Shown: positions 1 through 6,566 of the stretch, piece by piece
Layout: every line of letters begins with the position of its first letter
How positions within the stretch are numbered: position 1 is the stretch's first letter
NCBI GenBank assembly: GCA_024277695.1
Contig: JAJRUR010000083.1
Location: forward strand, 1 to 21,234
From: Bacteroidota bacterium
GTDB taxonomy: Bacteria; Bacteroidota; Bacteroidia; Chitinophagales; Saprospiraceae
Length of the DNA: 21,234 bases
Reading direction: 5' to 3'
Notes under the pieces: generated by a model
Seen by the model: only the letters and a program-made list of their open reading frames with translations
Databases searched by the model: none
Told to the model about the DNA's origin: nothing
Translations under genes and position numbers: made by a program

Positions 1-69
1 CCCGCTGGGGCTTTTGTTTCTTTATCCTATTTATTCTACAATCAGGTCGCCCCGCCGGGGCTTTTGTTT
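1..69. repeat. Short GC-hairpin direct repeat (two copies)
   Basis: Two near-identical units, cccgctggggcttttgttt at 1-19 and cccgccggggcttttgttt at 51-69, lie 50 bases apart. The second has a near-perfect palindrome, gccccg-c-cggggc at 49-61, followed by a T-rich run, so it could also act as a weak terminator for plus-strand transcription entering from the left. The first copy is cut by the window edge. This looks like a dispersed intergenic palindrome typical of Bacteroidota spacers; that reading is inferred. Confidence 0.5.
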
Positions 70-77
70 TTGTCATC

Positions 78-92
78 TGCTCCGGAGGAGCA
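78..92. repeat. Small perfect hairpin in intergenic repeat cluster
   Basis: A 6-base perfect stem with a 3-base loop, tgctcc-gga-ggagca. It sits between the GC-hairpin repeats and the gtagtagc repeats and appears to be another member of the same intergenic repeat cluster. No gene function can be assigned. Confidence 0.4.
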
Positions 93-98
93 AACGGT

Positions 99-154
99 TT
101 GTAGTAGCAGCACTGTAGGTACAAAATATTGTAGTAGCGCCGTAGGTGCGACCT
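99..154. repeat. Two tandem copies of a gtagtagc...gtaggt repeat
   Basis: Two related copies with a period of about 30 bases: ttgtagtagcagcactgtag at 99-118 and ttgtagtagcgccgtaggtg at 129-148. The second forms a stem with a 3-base loop (gcgcc-gta-ggtgc, one G-T pair) and the first is a decayed version. They resemble REP-like palindromes found between genes in Bacteroidota. A 63-codon reading frame runs through them but looks like neither a known protein nor a gene. Confidence 0.45.
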
Positions 155-285
155 GTTCACCGTTTCTATCAAGCTATCACTCAAATAAATATTTTTCGGT
201 GCAATCCATATCCTATTTTTCAGGAAAGTTGATTTATTTAACCTCGATTTATTGATTTTAACTACCGAAACTTGAGTACTTAATT

Positions 286-954
286 TTATATCATTAATCT
301 CAAAGCCTCTCTTTTGCTTAATGGGCTTAATACAGTCCTATCTACAAAATCTTTGACCCATTCCGGATTGGTTTTGCTATATTCTCTCAAGACCCAACCG
401 ATGGCCTTTTGTAAGAAAAATTCTTTTGAATCCATCAGAGCATGGATCGTTACTCTCAATAAGGCTTCGTCCAAGTTGCTTTTGTATTTTAGTTGAAACA
501 AAAGTGCACTCCTTTGCAACCAAAGATTATCTGTTTTAAGCCATTTTTGGACATATAGGCTTGTACGTTGAGGATATTTTTTGAAGTATGCACCTATTAA
601 GTGGATAGCAATAAAATCGACAGTATCCCACCACGACTTGTGGGTCACCATATACTCATATAGATCAATGTCTTTTGGTTCTAGCTGTTTAGTATATTTA
701 GATGCGAGCTCTTGAGCAAAATACTGATATTCTCTCTGAGGTTTTTTCCATAAGGATTTTACCGTTGCTGCTAAGTCAGCTTTGGGTAGCAGATATTGGT
801 GAACAAAAAAAGGTTTTTGAATGCTTCGTCTTTTTTTTGTTTTTATACCAAAAAAATCGAATTGATTTCGCATATATGCTTTTTGACCCAAAGCAATACT
901 TTTATTTTTATTCCTTTCAAACTCAGTGACTATGCTATGAATAAAGTCTTGCAT
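286..954 (-). CDS. alkD: AlkD-family DNA alkylation repair glycosylase
   Basis: Predicted 222-residue HEAT-like-repeat DNA glycosylase that removes positively charged alkylpurines (3-methyladenine, 7-methylguanine) in base excision repair. It is an all-helical protein of the usual family length. The residues that define AlkD are present, and their numbering coincides with the Bacillus cereus enzyme: Trp109 and catalytic Asp113 in a WWDTVDF segment, Arg148 in LQRSA, and Trp187 in GWVLRE. The start codon overlaps the stop codon of the upstream LexA-like regulator (TAATG, one shared base), so translation is probably coupled and the gene has no promoter space of its own. I see no truncation or frameshift. 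The family call is firm; the exact substrate range is inferred from the conserved residues. Confidence 0.92.
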   Translation of the reverse strand: MQDFIHSIVTEFERNKNKSIALGQKAYMRNQFDFFGIKTKKRRSIQKPFFVHQYLLPKADLAATVKSLWKKPQREYQYFAQELASKYTKQLEPKDIDLYEYMVTHKSWWDTVDFIAIHLIGAYFKKYPQRTSLYVQKWLKTDNLWLQRSALLFQLKYKSNLDEALLRVTIHALMDSKEFFLQKAIGWVLREYSKTNPEWVKDFVDRTVLSPLSKREALRLMI

Positions 955-1700
955 TACAATCGATTTTCGATATCGCTCAATCTTCTTTCTATCTTATCGA
1001 GTTTTTTGTGTAGGGCATCTTCACCCAAGATCTGATCATCAAAAGCGATATGGGCTTGATACTCCCAGAGCTCGTCCACTTCGGTATATTCGATTGCATA
1101 CGGGAGGTATAGATCATTGTCTGAAATCAATATAAGCCTCTTGTGTTGCGGGTCATTGCGTAGTCTCTTATAAACTATACCTTCGCGAGCCGAAATCACG
1201 ACGTAGCATCTTCCATCTTTGATATCTGATAAGTGCTCGACAAAACTGCATAGCACGACAGAGCCGTCTATCAAGGGATACATACTATCTCCTTCGATTT
1301 CGAAGGCGCGATAGCTGCCTTTGGGTACCATCGGGAGACGTATCTGTGGGAGATCTGCAATATATTCCGGGTCTTGGCAACCCTCAATATAACCGGCCCG
1401 AGCCTTAGAGGCAACGAGCTGGATGAGTTCATCATTGGCAGCATCTACAGCTATCGATAATATCTTCAATCTGCTGTGGTCGTCGATTTTTGTTTTTTGA
1501 TATTCGAGTTTGCCCATGATGAGTTCATCTAGGGAGAGCTTAAAATAACGGGCTATTTTGCGGAGCAACTCAAAATTGGGTTCTGTCTTTCCCCTTTCAT
1601 AGTCACCCAAAGTGGTCCTCGCAATACCCAATATTTTGGATAATCGCGCTTGGGACAAATGATGTTTTTTTCTTAAAAATCGTAGATTATGACCAAACAT
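954..1700 (-). CDS. LexA-like XRE/S24 self-cleaving transcriptional repressor
   Basis: A 248-residue regulator. Residues 4-60 form an HTH_3 (XRE/Cro) DNA-binding domain with the recognition-helix region TTLGDYERGK. Residues 115-220 form a peptidase S24 (LexA/CI-like) domain. The self-cleavage apparatus looks complete: Ala102-Gly103 in the linker, nucleophile Ser139 in EGDSMYP, and general-base Lys178 in VYKRL. Residues 226-248 look like a short coiled coil, perhaps for dimerisation. In this family, DNA damage (RecA filament) triggers cleavage and derepression. The gene is first of a two-gene unit with alkD, joined by a one-base TAATG overlap. An inverted repeat two bases upstream of the start codon could be an autoregulatory operator. 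It could instead answer to a signal other than RecA, as some S24 repressors do. Confidence 0.9.
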   Translation of the reverse strand: MFGHNLRFLRKKHHLSQARLSKILGIARTTLGDYERGKTEPNFELLRKIARYFKLSLDELIMGKLEYQKTKIDDHSRLKILSIAVDAANDELIQLVASKARAGYIEGCQDPEYIADLPQIRLPMVPKGSYRAFEIEGDSMYPLIDGSVVLCSFVEHLSDIKDGRCYVVISAREGIVYKRLRNDPQHKRLILISDNDLYLPYAIEYTEVDELWEYQAHIAFDDQILGEDALHKKLDKIERRLSDIENRL

Positions 1701-1701
1701 A

Positions 1702-1716
1702 GTCGGTTTTTTCGAC
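1702..1716. promoter_or_regulatory. Candidate operator upstream of the LexA-like repressor
   Basis: An inverted repeat gtcg-N7-cgac starting two bases upstream of the start codon, so a bound protein would block initiation. The sequence gaccaaa also occurs twice (1691-1697 and 1714-1720), 23 bases apart. Short arms and no comparison set make this tentative; autoregulation is inferred from the regulator family. Confidence 0.3.
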
Positions 1717-1769
1717 CAAAGTAGTAAATATTCTATTGAACTTTGCTATCGAGCTATATTTTTTTGTCT

Positions 1770-3023
1770 TTATTCATATCTCAAGGCTTCTATCGGATCT
1801 AATCTCGAAGCCTTCATGGCCGGATAGAATCCTGCAGTAATCCCTACGATAGTACACGTGAGCAGCCCGATAGCTATCCAGTTCCAAGGTATAAGAAAAG
1901 AACCTCCGATCAAGAGGACGACTACATTGCCCAATAAGATGCCAATTGCTATTCCTATTAATCCACCGACTAAACAGATGATTGTAGCTTCTGCCAAAAA
2001 CTGATAGAGGATATTGCGTCGTGTAGCGCCCAAAGCTTTAGTGATGCCAATCTCACGTGTACGCTCCGTCACAGAGACGAGCATGATATTCATCAAGCCT
2101 ACTGCAGCACTTAGAATGGTCATCAAGGCGATGACTAATGCCGCCAAACGAATCATACTCGTATTTTCGCGGAGCATCTCGATCATACCCTCGCTTTTTT
2201 TGATCTTAAAGTCATTGGGCTCTCCTATTTTCAGTTTTCTGATACGACGAAAGATTCCGATAGATTCTTCTAATACTTGATCTAGTATCGTGGCATTTTT
2301 GGCAGAAGCTGTTATCATAAAGTTCGTCCTATTGGTAGCATATCTGGACTTAGCGGTCAGTACCGGTATCATCACCCATCGATCGGAGTTTTGGTTCATG
2401 CTGCTACCCTCTGATTTGAGCACACCGATTATTTTGTACTTTATAGCATTGATCGATATATTTTGACCGATAGCCTTTTGGGGTTTATGGTCAAATAATT
2501 TTTTTACGATACCCATACCGACTATAGCTTTGGACTGGCCATTACGTATTTCGGGCTTAGAGAAGTTTCTTCCTGCTACCAGCTCGCGTTTATTGAGCAG
2601 CACGTAGTTTTCATCATTTCCGTAAAGCTCCACATTGGGATCCGTTTTTTGGTCTTTATATTTGACTGTTGCTCCTGAACTGGCTCTGAAGCTCACTGTG
2701 ACAGTGGACTTATCTGCCAATGCTTCTTGGAATCGTACTGCTTGGTCATAACTAATGGGCTCACCTCGTTTTTGTTGTTTTCCGCGTTTTCGTCCACCGA
2801 GTTCCTGACCGGAAGGTACGATATTAAAACTATTAGCTCCGAGCGAACTAAAATTGTCACTCATGGTAAAAATAAAACTGTCAATCGCCGTAAGGATACT
2901 CACCAAGGCTGTAATCCCCACGGCTATGATCAGCATAGTGAGTACAGTCCGTAGTTTATTAGAGCGGATCGACTTTTGCGACAGTGACAGGATATCAGAA
3001 AAATTCATAAGATAAAGGTACAT
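1770..3023 (-). CDS. ABC transporter permease, MacB/FtsX family
   Basis: A 417-residue inner-membrane permease with MacB topology: a transmembrane helix near residues 26-50, a large periplasmic MacB_PCD domain at roughly 51-290, then three C-terminal helices. The cytoplasmic coupling segment TERTREIGITKALGA, which contacts the ATPase, and the terminal PAMKASRLDPIEALRYE are characteristic. MacB-type systems act as mechanotransmission pumps for periplasmic substrates such as lipopeptides or lipoproteins; the substrate here is unknown. No ATPase or membrane-fusion gene lies next to it, so its partners must be encoded elsewhere. An in-frame ATG five codons downstream (MNFSDIL, start 3008) is an equally good start, since neither has a recognisable ribosome binding site. 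Confidence 0.88.
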   Translation of the reverse strand: MYLYLMNFSDILSLSQKSIRSNKLRTVLTMLIIAVGITALVSILTAIDSFIFTMSDNFSSLGANSFNIVPSGQELGGRKRGKQQKRGEPISYDQAVRFQEALADKSTVTVSFRASSGATVKYKDQKTDPNVELYGNDENYVLLNKRELVAGRNFSKPEIRNGQSKAIVGMGIVKKLFDHKPQKAIGQNISINAIKYKIIGVLKSEGSSMNQNSDRWVMIPVLTAKSRYATNRTNFMITASAKNATILDQVLEESIGIFRRIRKLKIGEPNDFKIKKSEGMIEMLRENTSMIRLAALVIALMTILSAAVGLMNIMLVSVTERTREIGITKALGATRRNILYQFLAEATIICLVGGLIGIAIGILLGNVVVLLIGGSFLIPWNWIAIGLLTCTIVGITAGFYPAMKASRLDPIEALRYE

Positions 3024-3206
3024 GACCCGATCTTAAGCATGCAAGCTTTTTAGTCAGACAGTGCTTTTTGGTCGATTAATGACAAGCCTTATTCAGGCAA
3101 AAGCCGGGATGAGCGTGGGACATTATATCTCCAACCAATTCTATATGGGCGCAAATGCCCCCATTTTCCGTGTTACTTTTAGCTGCCTAATTATTGCTGA
3201 ATACAA

Positions 3207-3241
3207 TCTAGCACAAGCAGGGCTGTGTGTTTAAAGCTAGA
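3207..3241 (-). terminator. Candidate hairpin at the 3' end of the SQR gene
   Basis: A nested stem-loop overlapping the stop codon of the minus-strand SQR gene. The outer stem is tctagc/gctaga (3207-3212 with 3236-3241). Inside it, cacagc pairs with gcttgtg using one bulged base. No clear T-run follows on the minus strand, so it may be a transcript-end structure rather than a classical intrinsic terminator. Confidence 0.3.
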
Positions 3242-4538
3242 CTTCAATTCCTTTCAACATTTTATTCCAATATAGGCGCGGTAAAATGTATTTTTTGAGC
3301 ACCCAAAGTCTCCAATGTTCTTTGGAAGAATCCGAAATAAGCATTTGTTTCAATTTAGGATCCGGGGTAAAATTCTTGTCGTAATCAAATTCTGCCAATA
3401 CCATTTTGCCATATCCGGTCACGAGGGGACAAGAAGAATATCCATTATAGGTTTTATTGCTTATACCTTGTGCTGCGATCATTCGTTGTATATTTTCGAC
3501 TACTATGGGTACTTGCTTTCGGATAGCTGCTCCGGTTTTTGCAGTGGGGAGTCCCGCACTGTCACCCAGACCGAATACATTGCTTTTTTTATTGCTTTGC
3601 AAAGTCCCTTTATCGACATCGAGCCATCCGTCGGCATTGGTCAATCCGGATTGTTTGACCAAATCAGGGGCACACTGCGGTGGAGCCAGATGCATCATAT
3701 CAAAGTGAATACCATAAAGCCCATTTTCTTTATCTACTTTTACTTCTTTATAATTAAAATGAAAATCTTTGTCCAAATCGCCCTGCTCTCCCTCCAAGAT
3801 GACACATCCACCGGCCTTAATATCCTTATTGAGCTCGTACCAAGCTATTTGATTTTTGCCATCCACTTTGACCAGTTTATGGAAAAATCTCAAATTGATA
3901 TCTTTGCGTTTGTTGACCTTCATAAGAGTTTCAGCGATTACTTTTACACCGAAGATAGCTCCTCCCGGGGTTGCAAAAACAATAGTTGTTTTGTCCCGTA
4001 CGCCGGATTTTCTAAAATGGTCATCTGCCAAATACATAATCTTTTGAGGAGCACCGCCACATTTGATAGGTGTCGCGGGTTGTGTAAATAGTGCAGTACC
4101 TCCTTTAAAATTTTTAAGAACCTCCCAAGTGTGCTTTGGATTAGTATAGTTGCTGCATACCACTCCCTTGTCCATAGCTTCTGAAAGACCTTCTACCATT
4201 TCAGGTGCTATTTTGATGCCTGTAGCAACTACCAAAAAATCATAGCTTACAGTGTCTCCATTGCTTAGTTGGACACTATTGTTATCTGCGTCAATTTTGG
4301 ATGCTGCTTGTTTGATCCACTGAACACCTTTGGGCATTACTGATGCCATTGTATGTTTGGTCTTTTCATAGTCATAGGTATTGGCACCTACTAGAGTCCA
4401 AGCAGGCTGATAATAGTGATGTTCTGCCGGATCGATGATGGCTATATCAGACCCTGGTTTGCGTTTAAGAGTTTGAGCGGCTACCATAATACCGGCTGTG
4501 CCGCCACCAATAATTACTATTTGATGATGAGCTTTCAT
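3237..4538 (-). CDS. sqr: Sulfide:quinone oxidoreductase, type II (SQOR-like)
   Basis: A 433-residue FAD enzyme that oxidises sulfide and passes electrons to the membrane quinone pool. The N-terminal Rossmann motif GGGTAG (11-16) binds FAD, with a second segment at FGLGDSAGLPTAKTGAAIR (322-340). The two redox cysteines of the mitochondrial-type family are visible: Cys160 in PIKCGGAPQK and Cys370 in YSSCPLVTGYGK, the latter followed by the typical LAEFDY. The C-terminal segment 408-428, rich in Trp, Leu, Lys and Arg, fits the amphipathic membrane anchor. A further cysteine, Cys128, lies 32 residues before Cys160, the same spacing as in the three-cysteine type I enzyme. No persulfide dioxygenase or rhodanese gene is adjacent, so the fate of the sulfane sulfur is not shown. 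It likely serves detoxification or supplementary energy gain. Confidence 0.93.
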   Translation of the reverse strand: MKAHHQIVIIGGGTAGIMVAAQTLKRKPGSDIAIIDPAEHHYYQPAWTLVGANTYDYEKTKHTMASVMPKGVQWIKQAASKIDADNNSVQLSNGDTVSYDFLVVATGIKIAPEMVEGLSEAMDKGVVCSNYTNPKHTWEVLKNFKGGTALFTQPATPIKCGGAPQKIMYLADDHFRKSGVRDKTTIVFATPGGAIFGVKVIAETLMKVNKRKDINLRFFHKLVKVDGKNQIAWYELNKDIKAGGCVILEGEQGDLDKDFHFNYKEVKVDKENGLYGIHFDMMHLAPPQCAPDLVKQSGLTNADGWLDVDKGTLQSNKKSNVFGLGDSAGLPTAKTGAAIRKQVPIVVENIQRMIAAQGISNKTYNGYSSCPLVTGYGKMVLAEFDYDKNFTPDPKLKQMLISDSSKEHWRLWVLKKYILPRLYWNKMLKGIEV

Positions 4539-4581
4539 TTTGATAAAGATTTTGCTTAAGTGCCAAGTTTACAAAAAACTA

Positions 4582-4613
4582 AAGAAATATCATAAATAAA
4601 TATGATAATTCTT
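4582..4613. promoter_or_regulatory. Long inverted repeat upstream of SQR
   Basis: aagaaatatcata-aataaa-tatgataattctt: 13-base arms with one mismatch around a 6-base centre, ending 44 bases from the SQR start codon. An imperfect -7-like element on the minus strand (taaacttg, 4571-4564) lies between it and the gene, so the repeat would sit at or just upstream of the -33 region. It is AT-rich and has no T-tract, which favours an operator over a terminator. The bound regulator is unknown. Confidence 0.45.
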
Positions 4614-4770
4614 ACATATATGCAGTTTAACTATATTTTGGTAGTTGGGATTCTTATTGAATTTTGATATGTAATTGATTTTCAGAAGCTCATTTCTTTG
4701 ATGATCCATAGAAGGGTGTTCTATTGCAAATAAATAGATTTGGATATACCAGTAAAATAGTATAAGCGTT

Positions 4771-4778
4771 TAGATTTG
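4771..4778 (+). promoter_or_regulatory. Candidate -7 element (TAGATTTG) before the DUF6089 gene
   Basis: An exact match to the Bacteroidota TAnnTTTG element. No TTTG lies at the usual 19-21 base spacing upstream. It is only four bases from the ATG at 4783, so transcription from it would give a leaderless message or favour the in-frame ATG at 4798. Confidence 0.33.
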
Positions 4779-4782
4779 TAGT

Positions 4783-5619
4783 ATGAAAAGAACGAGTATG
4801 CGTTTATATGGTACACTAGCCTTTGTTTTTATTGGGTCTATATCGCTTATGAATGCCCAAAACAGTATTGAGTTGGGCGGTTGGCTCGGTGGTGCATACT
4901 ATTTTGGAGACCTTAATTCGAGTTTTAGACTGACGGATCCCGGAGTGGCAGGGGGCTTGATTTTCAGATATAACTTTGATAGTCGGATCAATCTAAAAAC
5001 AAGTATAAACGTAGCTCGGGTGTCTGCTGACGATGCTCGATCAACTAATGCTTATGAACAAGCTCGCAACCTGAGTTTTAGTAGCACGATATGGGATTTT
5101 ACTACGCAGATGGACTTCAACTTTATGCCTTATATTCATGGTGATAAAGAAAATTGGTACACGCCTTATTTGCTTCTTGGCGTTTCGCTCTATCACTTCA
5201 ATCCCAAAGCAGAACTCAATGGGAGTACATATAGACTTGTGGATTTTGGGACTGAGGGACAGCTACCGGGAGAAGAATACAGTCTGAATCAACTTGCTTT
5301 GGCTTATGGTTTTGGATACAAATTTGACATAAATCCGAGCTGGAGTATCAATATAGAGCTAAGCAATCGGTTACTTTTTACAGATTATATTGATGATGTC
5401 AGTGGTGTATATCCCGATCCGGATATACTCGAAAGCAGTCGAGGTCCTATTGCTGTTCAGCTCTCTGACCGATCACGTGATGATCTCAATAGTTTTGGTT
5501 TGGGCGAAGCAGGAAAACAACGTGGTAATAGTCGTAAAAATGACTCGCTACACTACCTGGGGATCAGTCTGCTATATAATATCAGTTGGCTGGAATGTCC
5601 AAAAATAACACCTTTTTGA
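4783..5619 (+). CDS. DUF6089 family outer-membrane beta-barrel protein
   Basis: A 278-residue exported protein. Residues 1-26 form a signal peptide (positive start, hydrophobic core around 8-20, cleavage likely after MNAQ). The mature part opens with GGWLGGAYYFGDLN and alternates aromatic and polar residues through repeated beta-strand segments (LLLGVSLYHF, ALAYGFGYKF, SLLYNISW), as in small outer-membrane barrels of the OmpA/PorT-like kind. The FTDYIDDVSGVYPD segment after the central strands is typical of DUF6089 proteins, which are specific to Bacteroidota and of unknown function. The in-frame ATG at 4798 gives a more compact signal peptide (MRLYGTLAF...) and may be the true start, given a promoter-like element at 4771-4778. 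The gene stands alone and converges with the glycosyltransferase gene. Confidence 0.82.
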   Translation: MKRTSMRLYGTLAFVFIGSISLMNAQNSIELGGWLGGAYYFGDLNSSFRLTDPGVAGGLIFRYNFDSRINLKTSINVARVSADDARSTNAYEQARNLSFSSTIWDFTTQMDFNFMPYIHGDKENWYTPYLLLGVSLYHFNPKAELNGSTYRLVDFGTEGQLPGEEYSLNQLALAYGFGYKFDINPSWSINIELSNRLLFTDYIDDVSGVYPDPDILESSRGPIAVQLSDRSRDDLNSFGLGEAGKQRGNSRKNDSLHYLGISLLYNISWLECPKITPF

Positions 5620-5657
5620 TCTGAGGAGCACGCTTTTTTGTTGGTGTACTTTTGGGT

Positions 5658-5700
5658 CATATCGAGGAGGCTCGACGAAGCTCTCTGTCTGCGCGATATG
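5658..5700. terminator. Possible hairpin between convergent genes
   Basis: catatcg (5658-5664) pairs perfectly with cgatatg (5694-5700) across a 29-base interior containing weaker complementary segments. It lies between the convergent DUF6089 and glycosyltransferase genes, where a bidirectional terminator is expected. There is no adjacent T-run, so the assignment is weak. Confidence 0.25.
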
Positions 5701-5740
5701 TGATCTCCGGCATTGTGATGTTACAAGCTTATCGGACAAT

Positions 5741-6457
5741 TTAACGGGCCCAAAGGTTGTACTTCAGAATACAGTATAGTGCTCTAAAGCCATCCTTCCA
5801 ATGGATCTTTTTCCCTTCATCGTAGGTGCGTCCATAGTAGGAGATACCGACTTCATAAATTCTGATCTTGGGTACTCTGGAGATTTTGGCTGTCACCTCC
5901 GGCTCAAAGCCAAAGCGTTTTTCTTTGAGTTCGAGCGACTGGATGATATCTGTTTTGAATAGTTTATAACAGGTTTCCATATCCGTCAGATTGAGATTAG
6001 TCAAAGCATTGCTAAACTGTGTGAGCCATTGATTACCAATCGAGTGCCAAAAAAATAATATTCGATGTGGTTTACCTCCCATAAATCGTGATCCATATAC
6101 AACATCTGCTTGGCCTTTGAGTATCGGTTGGAGCAGTATATTGTATTCTTCAGGATCGTACTCCAAATCTGCATCTTGGATGATAAGATAATCTCCCGTT
6201 GCTGACCGGATTCCGGTATGTAATGCAGCTCCCTTTCCCTGATTTGTCTCATGACGGATCAATTGTAAGATGATATCGGGATTGTCGTGCATAAACCGCT
6301 TGACTTGTGTCTCCGTTTGATCGGTTGAAGCATCATTGACGACAATCAGCTCTTTATCCATACCCTGTAGCAGATCAACACTTGTCACAGCTTGTAATAA
6401 ACTATAAATAGTAGATTCTTCATTATAAGCCGGGATCACAACGGATAGTACTGCCAT
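5741..6457 (-). CDS. Family 2 glycosyltransferase (polyprenyl-phosphate sugar synthase-like)
   Basis: A 238-residue GT-A fold enzyme transferring a sugar from a nucleotide donor. Visible motifs are VIPAYNEE (7-14), VVNDASTD (39-46), the metal- and donor-binding DAD (95-97) within QDADLEYDPEEY, and the C-terminal YYGRTYDEGKKIHWKDG segment seen in DPM1/GtrB-like enzymes that load a sugar on dolichyl or undecaprenyl phosphate. The protein ends right after this segment with no C-terminal membrane helices, unlike GtrB, so it is probably peripheral to the membrane. The acceptor is therefore likely a lipid phosphate, but this is inferred from similarity. It is transcribed divergently from the reductase gene, with a good -7 element close to its start. 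Confidence 0.88.
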   Translation of the reverse strand: MAVLSVVIPAYNEESTIYSLLQAVTSVDLLQGMDKELIVVNDASTDQTETQVKRFMHDNPDIILQLIRHETNQGKGAALHTGIRSATGDYLIIQDADLEYDPEEYNILLQPILKGQADVVYGSRFMGGKPHRILFFWHSIGNQWLTQFSNALTNLNLTDMETCYKLFKTDIIQSLELKEKRFGFEPEVTAKISRVPKIRIYEVGISYYGRTYDEGKKIHWKDGFRALYCILKYNLWAR

Positions 6458-6476
6458 AATTCTAATATAGAGTGCT

Positions 6477-6484
6477 CAAAGATA
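6477..6484 (-). promoter_or_regulatory. -7 promoter element of the glycosyltransferase gene
   Basis: On the minus strand this reads TATCTTTG, an exact TAnnTTTG match, 19 bases upstream of the start codon. It implies a 5' leader of roughly 10-15 bases. No clear -33 TTTG is seen at standard spacing. Confidence 0.45.
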
Positions 6485-6518
6485 AGGCTATAATTATAAT
6501 TTAATCACTTGAAACACT

Positions 6519-6526
6519 TACTTTTG
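6519..6526 (+). promoter_or_regulatory. -7 promoter element of the reductase gene
   Basis: TACTTTTG followed by c matches the TAnnTTTG housekeeping promoter element of Bacteroidota. It lies 40 bases upstream of the ATG at 6567, giving a leader of about 30-35 bases. With the minus-strand element at 6477-6484 it forms a divergent promoter pair within 50 bases. A -33 TTTG is not obvious. Confidence 0.48.
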
Positions 6527-6566
6527 CAGCTTGAAAATCTAGAACCTAAGCAAGAACTATATTTTA

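Noticed and set aside
99..154. Possible CRISPR array from the repeated gtagtagc units
   Set aside because: Only two imperfect copies about 30 bases apart with almost no spacer between them, and no cas genes in the window.
64..255. 63-codon plus-strand reading frame at the left edge
   Set aside because: It runs through the palindromic repeats, has a Ser/Cys-rich composition produced by them, and resembles no protein.
3145..3162. gggc-gcaaat-gccc hairpin followed by tttt as a terminator
   Set aside because: The T-run is on the plus strand, but both flanking genes are on the minus strand; only a 4-base uninterrupted core stem.
3315..4091. 258-codon plus-strand reading frame
   Set aside because: Lies wholly antisense to the sulfide:quinone oxidoreductase, whose motifs are complete; its translation shows no domain.
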